The notes: a model not told the origin generated them from the sequence alone. Numbered from the stretch's first letter, positions 28,480 through 37,317 are shown. The stretch: 64,000 bases of DNA from Bacteroidota bacterium (GCA_021323535.1 JAJONO010000009.1:1-64000), one strand, 5' to 3'. Translations and numbers: made by a program.

Positions 28480-29217
28480 TTATTTCTTTCCGTTTTTCTT
28501 TGTTCCCTGATCTTTTTTAGTGACAGGTTTTTCGATTTTTTCCGCTGTGGTGTTTGTTGCCTCGGGATTAGCAATCCCGGTTTCGATTTTCTGCGGAGTA
28601 ACAATCGTTCCTTTATCTGCGGCCGCAATTGTTGGTCCGGTAAGGTCATCAAAATAATAGGTGTCGGACGTTGATGAATTTGGATTGAAAAGAAGAACTA
28701 CCTGATCGATCTGGCTCCCTGATGTTTCGCTTCCCTGCGGGATCTGTGAAAATTTAAATTCAAGTTCTTCCCATTCATTACTTTTCGTTGTGTAAGCCTG
28801 ATACTGACTATGGGTTCCGGCAGGATAATCGTTATTGCCGCGTTTGCTTCCTAATAAAATTTCAACCAATGTTCCGGCAGGGGCGCTTGTGTAAACTTTC
28901 ATTTTTAATTTAGGAGGAATGCCCAGGTATGTCGCGTAAGCTTCAACCCCTGTTAAATTCTGAGGAAGATTCATTTTGATATTCGCGAATTTTTTTGCTC
29001 CGTTACGAACGTAGAGACCACATTTTTCAGAAGTGTTAATTCCTCCCGGTGCGGGATTCTTTGCAATAGTATCCAATACTCCCGTTCTTTCGCCATAATG
29101 CAAAGCTCTTGTACCATCAAAATTATCGTATAACTGTCCCTGGCCAAATGCTGTTGCGGCTCCAAATACAGAAATTAATAAAGCACATTTTTTGATTTTG
29201 TTCTGCAGTCTTTCCAT
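28480..29217 (-). CDS. Secreted carbohydrate-binding-like protein, paralogue of 33003-33653
   Basis: A 245-residue protein with a signal peptide ending AATAFGQ. The mature part begins LYDNFDGTRAL and has a jelly-roll/galactose-binding-like strand pattern (KMKVYTSAPAGTLVEI, QYQAYTTKSNEWEELEFKF, YYFDDLTGP) like carbohydrate-binding modules linked to glycoside hydrolases. The last 45 residues are a Lys/Thr-rich disordered tail. It is a clear paralogue of the protein at 33003-33653, which shares each of these motifs. It precedes the GH15 gene. The ligand is unknown. Confidence 0.75.
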   Translation of the reverse strand: MERLQNKIKKCALLISVFGAATAFGQGQLYDNFDGTRALHYGERTGVLDTIAKNPAPGGINTSEKCGLYVRNGAKKFANIKMNLPQNLTGVEAYATYLGIPPKLKMKVYTSAPAGTLVEILLGSKRGNNDYPAGTHSQYQAYTTKSNEWEELEFKFSQIPQGSETSGSQIDQVVLLFNPNSSTSDTYYFDDLTGPTIAAADKGTIVTPQKIETGIANPEATNTTAEKIEKPVTKKDQGTKKNGKK

Positions 29218-29348
29218 GATCTTTAATTTTTAATTGTGTTATGATAACCTTTACAAAACTATTGGAGAACAAAGCCTTTACGCGAAGTATTCGGTGATGC
29301 CTGATTTTGAATAGCCCAAAGTCGTAATAATTGGACTGGTAAACCGGG

Positions 29349-32063
29349 CTATTTCAGGGCCAGGATCTCCTTTCGTAGCTCATTATAGGCGCGGTTACAG
29401 ATGTCGTCAATGGACCTGAGTAGTTCCTGTATCTTCTCAGGATTCTCTTTTTTTACCGCAAGGTCCTCAATGGCCTTGATCATTTGTGTATACTCTTCGC
29501 TGATTCCCATTGTTGAAAAGGACGGAATGATAGAATGTGCCGCAGCTTTCAGGGAGGGCCAGTCGCGATCATTAAGACTCTTTTTCATTTTGTCAATGAG
29601 TTGTGGCGTTTCTTCGAGATAAACCTTGATCATTTCGGCGATCATGTCCGGATTATTTTTTGTGAGTTGTTTCAGAAAATCCAGGTTGATGCAACTGCCA
29701 TCGTTAGGATGCGAATTCAAATTGTCATTTTTCATATCGTTTTGTTTTAAATACCTGCTGAGTTTACGATAAAGCAGTTTATCATCAATGGGTTTCGAAA
29801 TATAATCGTTCATGCCACAGGCCTTGCATTTTTCAAGATCGGCAGTTGTAACATCGGCCGTTAGCGCAATGATGGGTACATTTGATTTTAAGGTATTACG
29901 TATAAATTCTGTTGCTTCATAGCCATTCATTTCGGGCATCTGAAGATCCATCAAGACAATGTCATATTTTGTTTCACTGAATTTATCTATGGCAATTTTT
30001 CCATTGGCGGCAATGTCCATTTCATAACCAAAATCTTCAAGAAGCGTTTTCATAAGAAGCTGGTTCAGGGCAACGTCCTCGGCTACTAAGATCCTCGCGT
30101 TTTTCGCCGCGCTTTCAGGTTGAAGATCACTGTCTGATTCTTTCTCAACTTTTTCTTTTGTCTTTTTAAAATCAAGTGTAAAGCTGAATGTGGAGCCTTC
30201 TCCAACCTTACTCTCCACATGAACCTGCCCTCCCTGTGATACTACCAGTTGTTTCACAATAGCCAGGCCTAGTCCTGTACCTCCATAAACACGGGCCGTT
30301 CCGCTTGTAGCTTGCTGAAAATTATCGAAGATGCTTTTTATCTTACTTTCGGGAATTCCAATTCCTGTATCAGAAACTGCAAATTGTATTTTAACGCTGT
30401 CTTTTTTCTCTGAGATCATTTTGACCCGAATGGTGATTCGACCGACATTCGTAAATTTAACAGCGTTACTGACTAGATTAAGAATAACCTGGTGCAGGCG
30501 CACGGGATCCCCTACTAACACGTCGGGGATTGACGAATCGTACTCTTTTACAAGTTCAAGATTTTTTTCGCTGATCTTTGTCTCGAATAAATGTACCATG
30601 GCATAAATGGAAGACGATAATTTGAAAGGAATACTTTCAAAGGTCATTTTACCTGCGTCCACTTTAGCGAGATCCAGAATATCGTTAATGAGAACGATCA
30701 ACGCGTCGCCCGAAATTTTTATAGCGTTGATATATTCCTTTTGTTTATCATTAAGGCCCGTTCTTAAAACAACTTTGGTGAAACCAATAATAGCGTTTAA
30801 CGGGGTACGTATCTCGTGGCTCATGTTGGAAAGAAACTGTTGTTTTGCTTTTACAGCTTCTTCCGCGGCCTGCCGTGCATGTTCAGCGTTCATACGGGCT
30901 TCGATCAGATCGTCCTCAAATTTTTTTCTCGCTGTATTGTCCCGCGCTACGATCACAACCCCAAGTACATTTCCTCTTTCATCTTTATACACCGAACCGT
31001 TAAAAAGAACGTCGGTAAGATTTCCGTCCTTATGCCTGATCGTTAAGGGAAAATCAACTACGAATCCTTTCGCGAAAACTTCTTTATAAACCTGGCGCGC
31101 CATCTTTTTATCCGTGAAGTAATCCAGGAAATCTGTTCCGGTAATTTTCTCTCTTGTAATCCCGGTAATTTTTGAGAGCGCTTCGTTCATGTCGGTGATC
31201 TTTCCTTCAGAGTTGATGGTTATAAGAGGATCGAGACTGGCTTCGATAAGACTTCTCGAATACTTTGACAATAATTTTTCCCTTGCGACCACCACCACTC
31301 CAAGCACCTGCCCTTTTTCATCGGTATACACCGATCCGTTAAACAGAACATCGGTAAGTTTTCCACTGGTATGACGAATGGTTAAAAGATAATCCTGTAT
31401 GGATCCTTTCTCAAAAACATCTTCATAAACCTGCTGTGCCGTTTTTGGTTTTGTAAAGTAATTGAAGAAATCTGTTCCTGAGATCTGTTCACGCGATAAT
31501 CCGGTAATTTTTGTAAGAGCGTCGTTCATGTCGGTGATCTTACCTTCCGAGTTAATAGTAATCAGCGGATCATGCGTGGCCTCGATAAGACTTCTTACAT
31601 AATGTGATTGCTCCATCAACTGGCTGTTGAGAGATTTCATGCTTTCGCCCTGCAGAATAAGTTCGTGGTTCTTCTTGTAAAGTTCCACGAACACCGAAAC
31701 TTTTGCCCTGAGAATTTCAGAAACCACCGGCTTCACCATATAATCCACGGCACCGGTTTTATATCCCCGGAAAACATCGTCGGGATTAGAAGTATCGGCT
31801 GTTAAAAATATAATGGGAACGTTCTTGAATTTTTCCCGCTGACGAATAAGTGTAGCTGTTTCGAAGCCATCCATCACGGGCATTTGAACGTCCATTAAAA
31901 TAATGGCAAAATTATGATCCTGCAAAAGGATCTTGAGAGCTTCGCTGCCTGAATGAGCTTTTATGAAAACATAATCTTCATTCTCAAGCATTGCTTCAAG
32001 CGCCATCAGATTTTCTTCCCTGTCATCGACCAGCAAAATTTCGACATGATGATTTACCTTCAT
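29349..32063 (-). CDS. Soluble hybrid sensor histidine kinase (REC-PAS-PAS-HisKA-HATPase-REC-Hpt)
   Basis: A 904-residue protein without membrane helices. In order: receiver (about 8-120, Asp in ILMDVQMPVMDG), two nearly identical PAS domains (about 155-270 and 275-390, each with DPLITINSEGKITDMN), HisKA (H-box FLSNMSHEIRTPLNAIIGF), HATPase (N box NAVKFTN, G1 DTGIGIP, G2 GGTGLGLAIV), second receiver (about 665-780, VLMDLQMPEMNG) and C-terminal Hpt (AAHSIIPSFSTMG). The Hpt His is present, but the usual LKG after it is replaced. It should run a cytoplasmic phosphorelay. Its start lies 17 bases after the LytTR regulator, so the two form an operon. Confidence 0.95.
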   Translation of the reverse strand: MKVNHHVEILLVDDREENLMALEAMLENEDYVFIKAHSGSEALKILLQDHNFAIILMDVQMPVMDGFETATLIRQREKFKNVPIIFLTADTSNPDDVFRGYKTGAVDYMVKPVVSEILRAKVSVFVELYKKNHELILQGESMKSLNSQLMEQSHYVRSLIEATHDPLITINSEGKITDMNDALTKITGLSREQISGTDFFNYFTKPKTAQQVYEDVFEKGSIQDYLLTIRHTSGKLTDVLFNGSVYTDEKGQVLGVVVVAREKLLSKYSRSLIEASLDPLITINSEGKITDMNEALSKITGITREKITGTDFLDYFTDKKMARQVYKEVFAKGFVVDFPLTIRHKDGNLTDVLFNGSVYKDERGNVLGVVIVARDNTARKKFEDDLIEARMNAEHARQAAEEAVKAKQQFLSNMSHEIRTPLNAIIGFTKVVLRTGLNDKQKEYINAIKISGDALIVLINDILDLAKVDAGKMTFESIPFKLSSSIYAMVHLFETKISEKNLELVKEYDSSIPDVLVGDPVRLHQVILNLVSNAVKFTNVGRITIRVKMISEKKDSVKIQFAVSDTGIGIPESKIKSIFDNFQQATSGTARVYGGTGLGLAIVKQLVVSQGGQVHVESKVGEGSTFSFTLDFKKTKEKVEKESDSDLQPESAAKNARILVAEDVALNQLLMKTLLEDFGYEMDIAANGKIAIDKFSETKYDIVLMDLQMPEMNGYEATEFIRNTLKSNVPIIALTADVTTADLEKCKACGMNDYISKPIDDKLLYRKLSRYLKQNDMKNDNLNSHPNDGSCINLDFLKQLTKNNPDMIAEMIKVYLEETPQLIDKMKKSLNDRDWPSLKAAAHSIIPSFSTMGISEEYTQMIKAIEDLAVKKENPEKIQELLRSIDDICNRAYNELRKEILALK

Positions 32064-32080
32064 TTCATTGGAGAGATGAA

Positions 32081-32779
32081 TTAAATCAGATTGAGCTTTT
32101 TCAACAATTCTTTTTTGAATTGTTCTCCGATAGGTAATGGATGTTTACCAATATAGGCTGTGCTTTCCTCAATGTTATCAATATGGTTGAGCGATGTAAT
32201 ATACGAGCGATGCAAACGGTAGAATTTGTCCTGGGGTAATTTTTCCTCAATTCCCTTAAGTGTGATGTGAACTGTGTAACGTTTATCGTCAGTGAAAATG
32301 TTCACATAGTCGCCGAGAGCCTGAATATACTTGATATCGTCGATCCTGATCTTTGCAAGAATATTATTGGAACGCGCGAAAATGTATTCCTTATCTTTTT
32401 TTACCGGAACAGATTTCTTGCTGTTACTGTCGAATAATTCTTTTGCACGTGCCACCGCCATGGTGAATCGTGGGAGACTTACCGGTTTAATGATATAATC
32501 GGCCACATTTAATTCGAAGGCTTCTATCGCGTAATCCTTTTTAGCGGTGATGAGAATGATGATTGGGCGTTTCTCAAGGTTTTTAATGAGTTCAACACCC
32601 GACATGCCGGGCATTTCCACATCAAGGAACACCAGGTCGATATCTTCGGTTTTAAGAAGATTAAAGGCCTCGATAGGGCTTGAACATTCATGTTTAAGTT
32701 TCAGGAATTCCACCTGCTCTATCATTAACTTGATCGCCGTTCTGGCCATCTTGTTATCATCGACTACTATACAATTCAT
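32081..32779 (-). CDS. LytTR-family response regulator
   Basis: A 232-residue protein. Residues 1-120 are a receiver (MNCIVVDDNKMAR, phospho-Asp in LVFLDVEMPGMSG, Thr in ILITAKK, Lys in YIIKPVS). Residues about 133-230 are a LytTR DNA-binding domain (IDDIKYIQALGDYVNIFT, FYRLHRSYITSLNHI). LytTR regulators bind direct repeats upstream of target genes. The gene is the first of an operon with the hybrid kinase, its likely cognate phosphodonor. A sigma-54-like motif lies 31 bases upstream of the ATG. Confidence 0.95.
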   Translation of the reverse strand: MNCIVVDDNKMARTAIKLMIEQVEFLKLKHECSSPIEAFNLLKTEDIDLVFLDVEMPGMSGVELIKNLEKRPIIILITAKKDYAIEAFELNVADYIIKPVSLPRFTMAVARAKELFDSNSKKSVPVKKDKEYIFARSNNILAKIRIDDIKYIQALGDYVNIFTDDKRYTVHITLKGIEEKLPQDKFYRLHRSYITSLNHIDNIEESTAYIGKHPLPIGEQFKKELLKKLNLI

Positions 32780-32809
32780 TTTGTTTTGTTTTAACTTTTT
32801 TTAATTGAA

Positions 32810-32824
32810 TAAAACTTCGTGCCA
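32810..32824 (-). promoter_or_regulatory. Sigma-54-like promoter motif before the LytTR-kinase operon
   Basis: On the minus strand TGGCACGAAGTTTTA: a perfect -24 half (TTGGCACG with the preceding T) and TTTA at the -12 position. The predicted start of transcription, 12 bases further, is near 32798, leaving a leader of about 19 bases before the ATG. Confidence 0.6.
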
Positions 32825-32879
32825 ACCTCGCCGAATAAGGCTTTTCTATAGCTGAGAGGGGTCTTGAGTTCCACACTTG

Positions 32880-32938
32880 AAGTCAATAGCTTATAGTTAA
32901 TGGTTTATAGTTAATTGATTCGACTAAGCTATTGACTT
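32880..32938. repeat. 14-bp inverted repeat with internal direct repeats
   Basis: The arms AAGTCAATAGCTTA (32880-32893) and its exact complement (32925-32938) enclose 31 bases that contain TTATAGTTAA twice (32891-32900 and 32905-32914). It lies between the LytTR promoter and the terminator of 33003-33653. It may be a small non-autonomous repeat element. Confidence 0.75.
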
Positions 32939-32950
32939 CCCAATAAAAAA

Positions 32951-32974
32951 GGGTCACCACTTTCGCGATGACCC
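32951..32974 (-). terminator. Terminator of 33003-33653
   Basis: GGGTCA pairs with TGACCC around a 12-base loop. On the minus strand the stem is followed by a T run, and it lies 29 bases after the stop codon. Confidence 0.75.
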
Positions 32975-33002
32975 CGGGACCATATATATTGGGGAGATTA
33001 GT

Positions 33003-33653
33003 TTATTTAGTTCCCTGATCCTTGGTAACGGTTGCATTGTTTGTAGAAAAACCAGGGCCGGTAACTTCGTCAAAGTAAAATGTTACTTTATCGGTTGTGT
33101 TCGGAGCGAAGAGCAGGGTCACCTGTTCAATTTCTTCTGCTGAAGTCTGGCTACCCTTTGGTGTTTCCGCGAATTTAAATTCGAGTTCTTCCCATGCCCC
33201 GCTTTTTGTTGTGTAAGCCTGAAACTGCGCGTAGGTTCCTTCGGGATAAGCATTACCCGCTTTTTTCTGAAGGTGAATTTCCACGAGTGTTCCAACAGGT
33301 GCGTCGGTGTATACTTTCATTTTGATCTTTGCCGGTTGTCCAAGATAAGTAGCATACGAAGGCACATCCGCGAGTTTTGTTTTAGTGCACATTTTAATGT
33401 TATCATAACGTTGCTTTCCTCTTGTATACATCGCGCATTTTGCCGAGGCATTTACTTTGTCAGGAGAAGGATTTGAAGCTGTGGTGTCGATCGATCCGCC
33501 TTTCTTAATATTATAGCATACCGTTGAGTTCCCTTCGAAATCGTCGTAAGTTTTTTGTCCCAGAGCAAAAGCAGAGAACAATAAAAAAGAAATTGCCATA
33601 AAGTTTTTGAATTTGATTAGTCCCTTGAGACTATTCTGTCCTTGTGTTTCCAT
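33003..33653 (-). CDS. Secreted carbohydrate-binding-like protein, paralogue of 28480-29217
   Basis: A 216-residue protein with a signal segment (about residues 17-32, ending SAFALGQ). The mature part TYDDFEGNSTVCYN...YYFDEVTGP-like follows the same strand order as the paralogue (KMKVYTDAPVGTLVEI, FQAYTTKSGAWEELEFKF) but has several Cys residues (CYN, CAMY, MCT) that the paralogue has fewer of, and it lacks the long tail. It is monocistronic, with its own terminator and a sigma-54-like motif 39 bases upstream. Substrate or ligand unknown. Confidence 0.75.
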   Translation of the reverse strand: METQGQNSLKGLIKFKNFMAISFLLFSAFALGQKTYDDFEGNSTVCYNIKKGGSIDTTASNPSPDKVNASAKCAMYTRGKQRYDNIKMCTKTKLADVPSYATYLGQPAKIKMKVYTDAPVGTLVEIHLQKKAGNAYPEGTYAQFQAYTTKSGAWEELEFKFAETPKGSQTSAEEIEQVTLLFAPNTTDKVTFYFDEVTGPGFSTNNATVTKDQGTK

Positions 33654-33691
33654 TATAAAATGTTTTAAATGATTGGTTCATTACCAGCGTA

Positions 33692-33706
33692 TAAAAAACC
33701 GTGCCT
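33692..33706 (-). promoter_or_regulatory. Sigma-54-like promoter motif before 33003-33653
   Basis: Minus strand AGGCACGGTTTTTTA: -24 half GGCACG, then TTTA at the -12 position. The predicted transcript start near 33680 is 27 bases before the ATG. Confidence 0.55.
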
Positions 33707-33827
33707 TTGAGCCACAGCTCTATGCGGCAACCGGGCAGAGTTTGCCTTCAGCCTGTTAAACGCCGTCTTCACCGAATAAAAGCAGGCGCTCCCTTTATTG
33801 ATTTTAATTTTAAAGAAAAAATATCAT

Positions 33828-34841
33828 ATGAAAATTATTGTTCCAATGGCCGGAATGGGAAAACGCATGAGGCCGCATACACTTACAACTCCTAAACCCC
33901 TGCTTCCTATTGCCGGTAAATCAATTGTACAGCGACTAGTAGAAGACATTGCAAATTCCTGTGCCGAAAAAGTAGAAGAAGTTGTTTTTATCATTGGTCG
34001 GTTTGGAAAAGAAACAGAAGATCATCTTAAAAAAATCGCGGAGAATCTCGGAGCTAAGGCTTCCTTATTTTACCAGGATGAAGCGCTTGGAACAGCTCAT
34101 GCCATTTTATGCGCCAAAGAAAAACTAGATGGAAAAATTGTTGTAGCCTTCGCCGACACATTATTTAAAGCGGATTTTAAAATGGATGGTTCCCAGGAAG
34201 GAATTATCTGGGTTCAGAAAGTGGATGATCCTCGTCCGTTCGGTGTTGTAAAAGTGGATACAGAAGGTGTGATCACCGACTTTGTGGAAAAACCTGAACA
34301 GTTTGTTTCAGATCTCGCCATCATAGGAATTTACTATTTTAAAGACGGCGCTAATCTGCGCAAGGAACTTCAATACCTCATTGATAATAATATCAAAGAT
34401 AAAGGGGAATTCCAGCTTACCAGCGCCCTGGAGAACATGAAAAACAAAGGTCTGAAATTTACTCCCGGAAAAGTTGCCGAATGGCTCGATTGCGGAAATA
34501 AGGATTCTACCGTTTATACCAACCAACGTGTTCTTGAATTCAATAAAGGGAACAAACTCGTTTCTGCAAGTCATGTTTCACAAAACTCGGTTATCATTGA
34601 ACCTTGTTATATAGGCGAGAACGTAAAACTCATCAACTCAGTTGTTGGTCCTTATGTTTCCATTGGAGATAATTCAGTTATTGAAGATTCTATTATTAAA
34701 AACAGTATTATACAAACACACTCCAAAATTTCCTGTGCCAACGTTCACAATTCCATGTTCGGAAATTATGTGGATTTTAAGAATACAAATGCAGAGTTAA
34801 GTATTGGAGATTATAGTACGCATCATCATAAGCATCCATAA
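33828..34841 (+). CDS. Sugar-1-phosphate nucleotidylyltransferase
   Basis: A 337-residue protein. I chose the ATG at 33828 because it puts the nucleotide-binding signature at the N-terminus (MKIIVPMAGMGKRMRPHTL, then TPKPLLPIAGKS); the frame runs 30 bases further upstream. Residues 1-230 are a RmlA/GlmU-like Rossmann domain with FADTLF as the metal-binding Asp segment. Residues about 250-337 are hexapeptide left-handed beta-helix repeats (IIEPCYIGENVKL, SIGDNSVIEDSII). It activates a sugar phosphate with an NTP for cell-surface polysaccharide. The exact sugar cannot be told. It stands alone on the plus strand, followed by a hairpin. Confidence 0.9.
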   Translation: MKIIVPMAGMGKRMRPHTLTTPKPLLPIAGKSIVQRLVEDIANSCAEKVEEVVFIIGRFGKETEDHLKKIAENLGAKASLFYQDEALGTAHAILCAKEKLDGKIVVAFADTLFKADFKMDGSQEGIIWVQKVDDPRPFGVVKVDTEGVITDFVEKPEQFVSDLAIIGIYYFKDGANLRKELQYLIDNNIKDKGEFQLTSALENMKNKGLKFTPGKVAEWLDCGNKDSTVYTNQRVLEFNKGNKLVSASHVSQNSVIIEPCYIGENVKLINSVVGPYVSIGDNSVIEDSIIKNSIIQTHSKISCANVHNSMFGNYVDFKNTNAELSIGDYSTHHHKHP

Positions 34842-34845
34842 GCTT

Positions 34846-34870
34846 CATACTTTTGGCGCGCAAAAGTATG
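34846..34870. terminator. Strong hairpin just after the nucleotidyltransferase
   Basis: CATACTTTTG and CAAAAGTATG pair perfectly around GCGCG, 4 bases after the stop. There is no T run after it, so it may be an mRNA-stabilising hairpin or repeat part rather than a classical terminator. Confidence 0.55.
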
Positions 34871-34899
34871 CAAAACGTTTTGGCCATTTTGTAGTAAAT

Positions 34900-35284
34900 T
34901 TTTTCTTTCGCGAGGTAGAGGCAGCGAAAGAAAAACCCCGCCCGAACGATGTTCAGTCGGGCGCGGCGATGCTGATCAAGCCTTGAATAAGGCCGCATGC
35001 GGCTTCGAAAGCTTGATCACATCTATTTCTGCAAAAGGCCAAAAAAGCAGCTAGGCAACCAACTAAGCGCTTAGTTTTGAGTTCTGGTGAGTGTCGACAA
35101 TACCGGCCTCAAAGAAATTCCGTATGATTTGTGTTTTTGATTTTTATCAACATCGGAAAGTCCTTGCATTTAACAGGCTTTGTATTTAGCAGGTGATTTC
35201 CGCGAGCCTGCGTTGTTTGAGTTCCGCATAAAGTAAAAGAAGGTGGCACGAGTTCGAAGGCGACCATAAAAAGTCAAAAACTAC
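34900..35284. repeat. Chain of hairpins in a long intergenic region
   Basis: After the first hairpin come three more: a perfect 12-bp stem (34900-34911 with 34924-34935), a 7-bp GC-rich stem (34939-34945 with 34957-34963) and an 8-bp stem (34974-34981 with 35011-35018) that encloses the palindrome GCCGCATGCGGC. A 16-bp palindrome AACTAAGCGCTTAGTT lies at 35061-35076. The rest to 35284 shows no gene. Short ORFs here are by-products of the repeats. Confidence 0.75.
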
Positions 35285-35322
35285 AAATCAAGGAATTTAT
35301 TTGAAGTCCCTTGATTTTTTTT
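35285..35322. terminator. Terminator-like hairpin with T run
   Basis: AAATCAAGG (35285-35293) pairs with CCTTGATTT (35309-35317), followed by a run of T on the plus strand. It belongs to no adjacent gene, so it may be part of the repeat element. From here to 35447 no gene is visible. Confidence 0.5.
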
Positions 35323-35447
35323 GTTACTTTTTTGATCAAGCAAAAAAATAATTAATGTATATCAAGAAAAAAAAATGGAAATATCTTCCAAAAGATCAAA
35401 AGCGCTTTACCTACCTTTCGCTCGAAAAGCAGGGGTATTATTAAATA

Positions 35448-35473
35448 AAAAGGGAGAATTTCTTCTCCCTTTT
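35448..35473 (-). terminator. Terminator of the alpha/beta hydrolase gene
   Basis: AAAAGGGAGA pairs with TCTCCCTTTT around a 6-base loop, 14 bases after the stop codon, with a T-rich run on the minus strand. Confidence 0.8.
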
Positions 35474-35487
35474 TATTTCAGTTACTT

Positions 35488-36351
35488 TTATTCGTCTTTA
35501 TGCTCCACGCAGTGCTTTGACAAATTCTGCATCACACACACTTTCTCAACAAAGTTTTTTATCCGCTCGTTGAATTCATGGGTGTTCTCCAGATTTGCAA
35601 GGTGCGCTGCATATTCAATTTTATATAATTCAGAATCCTTAATATTAAAATGAAGCACTTCAGCCTCAGAAGGAGGTGTGATCTTATCTTCGCTACCCAC
35701 CAGAATTAATGTCTGAATATTAATCTCCGATAAGCGGCTACACGTTTCTTTTCTCAAAGCCAGCGCCTGCAAGGTATTACATAAGGACTCTACGGAGTTA
35801 TCCGTAATCATTTTCCTTACGGCGCGAACTTCTTCTTTACGATTAGTGAAAGATGTTGCTGTAAACAATTTCTTTAAACTTTCATCGGCATAGGATTCAA
35901 CGCCTTCTGAACGGATCTTTTCCATCAGGTCTGAACGCTGTTTTCTTACCTCTTCCGTATCGGCAATGCATTGTGTTCCTGAAAGGATGAGCGCGTTAAA
36001 ACGGTTGGGGTATTTTTCCAAGGCGTTCAACGCAATGTAACCTCCCATTGACAAGCCACAGATCATTGCTCTCTCAATTTTAAGAAGATCCATTAACTCC
36101 ACAAGATCATCGGCAAAGAGGTCGATCGAAACATCGGCACGCTTCGATTGCGAGCATCCGTGCCCCCTTACATCATAAGCAATGACCCTGTAGTTACTAC
36201 GTAAAAGTTCTGTCTGCAGATCCCACATGCTTTTATTAAACGGAAAGCCGTGTATGAAAATAACAGTTGGCGCGTGCAACGGACCAAAGTCATTATAACA
36301 GAATGTCATATCTTTTCCTTCTATTTTAATATTTTCGCCAGAGACCCGCAT
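35488..36351 (-). CDS. Alpha/beta hydrolase
   Basis: A 287-residue protein from the ATG at 36351; a TTG at 36372 is in frame but less likely. The alpha/beta hydrolase fold is complete: oxyanion-hole motif FIHGFPFNKSMW, nucleophile elbow GLSMGG (Ser), a strand with the acid (VGSEDKITPP) and a C-terminal His (AAHLANLE). No signal peptide, so cytoplasmic. The family includes esterases, lactonases and dienelactone hydrolases; the substrate cannot be told. It follows the coiled-coil lipoprotein gene closely and ends with a strong terminator. Confidence 0.9.
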   Translation of the reverse strand: MRVSGENIKIEGKDMTFCYNDFGPLHAPTVIFIHGFPFNKSMWDLQTELLRSNYRVIAYDVRGHGCSQSKRADVSIDLFADDLVELMDLLKIERAMICGLSMGGYIALNALEKYPNRFNALILSGTQCIADTEEVRKQRSDLMEKIRSEGVESYADESLKKLFTATSFTNRKEEVRAVRKMITDNSVESLCNTLQALALRKETCSRLSEINIQTLILVGSEDKITPPSEAEVLHFNIKDSELYKIEYAAHLANLENTHEFNERIKNFVEKVCVMQNLSKHCVEHKDE

Positions 36352-36372
36352 AACAGAACTTTTTAAAAACAA

Positions 36373-37317
36373 TTAATACTTATTTCCTTTCGACGCACCT
36401 TTAACAGACATGCTGTTTTCAGTAGCAACAGGATTTCCCTGGATCACCAGGTATTTAGATACACTCCAGAAACGTTCAGGATTTGTGATCACTAATGTTT
36501 TCACAAGATCTTTATCAGAAGGATCCATATCCAGACGGTAAGAGTCGCCAGGATGATTTGTTACAATTTTTACTTTTTCGCTGTTAACAGGAATAGTACT
36601 AACCAAGGTATAATCGATCTGCGTGAATTTCTCCCTGTTAAAGTTCTCATTGAGCTTAGCAGTTTTACCGATACCAAGAAGACCGCCTTTTTTATCGATC
36701 ACTTTTGCTTCTACCAGATCTTTTGATTTACCAATAAGATAATAAGCAGTATGTAAAGCAGCCGTGTTAGCAGCGATGGTCTGTGACTGGTTGTAGTTCA
36801 CCATGTTTAAAGTATCGAGCGATGTTTGCAACTGTGCCACCTGTGCATTGAGAGAACTCAGCTTTTCATTGAGCGATGCCAGTTCGCTGTCTTTTTGTGC
36901 CAGCTGATCAGTGAGCGTTGCAATGGTTTCTTCCAGTTTTTTATTTTTACCGGCAGAGCGTTTTAATTTTTTACGCAATTCGGCAATGGTTTTCCTGTTG
37001 GAATCCATTAATTCATTAATTGCTTTGATCTGCGCGTTGATCTTTTCTTTCTGATTTCCTTTTATTTCTCCCCTGCCTTTATCTGCACTCAGAATAATGA
37101 TCTGCTGTCGAACAGCCACACAATCGAGATTACGTTCTACTTCATTGAAAGAAGAAATGAATTCATTCACAGTTTCTTCTCTTTTGTTAAGTTCATCTTC
37201 TCTTTGTTTTAATACCGAAACCAAAGAGTCATTCTGTTGATTTGATTTGTCCAGTTCACCCTGGTTACACGCAAACATACCGAATGCGGCTGCAGCGATA
37301 ATGATTAACTTTTTCAT
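36373..37317 (-). CDS. Coiled-coil lipoprotein
   Basis: A 314-residue protein. The ATG at 37317 gives a lipoprotein signal (MKKLIIIAAAAFGMFAC) that the longer frame to 37395 lacks at its start. Residues about 25-190 are a long coiled coil rich in Lys, Glu, Leu and Asn (KLKRSAGKNKKLEETIATL, SELASLNEKLSSLNAQVAQL). Residues about 200-314 form a compact beta-rich C-terminal domain (GGLLGIGKTAKLNENFNRE). It probably sits on the periplasmic face of a membrane as a rod. The operon continues into the hydrolase. Confidence 0.8.
   Translation of the reverse strand: MKKLIIIAAAAFGMFACNQGELDKSNQQNDSLVSVLKQREDELNKREETVNEFISSFNEVERNLDCVAVRQQIIILSADKGRGEIKGNQKEKINAQIKAINELMDSNRKTIAELRKKLKRSAGKNKKLEETIATLTDQLAQKDSELASLNEKLSSLNAQVAQLQTSLDTLNMVNYNQSQTIAANTAALHTAYYLIGKSKDLVEAKVIDKKGGLLGIGKTAKLNENFNREKFTQIDYTLVSTIPVNSEKVKIVTNHPGDSYRLDMDPSDKDLVKTLVITNPERFWSVSKYLVIQGNPVATENSMSVKGASKGNKY

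Noticed and set aside
29260-29285. GGCATCACCGAATA before the gene at 28480-29217 as a promoter motif
   Set aside because: No T at the position before GG and AATA instead of TT at the -12 half; too weak to list.
34777-34998. A 60-73 residue gene in the hairpin region
   Set aside because: Its residues come from the palindromic repeats, and both strands give similar-length frames there.
35244-35262. TGGCACGAGTTCGAAGG as another sigma-54-like site
   Set aside because: The second half has CG where TT is expected, and no gene starts downstream on that strand.
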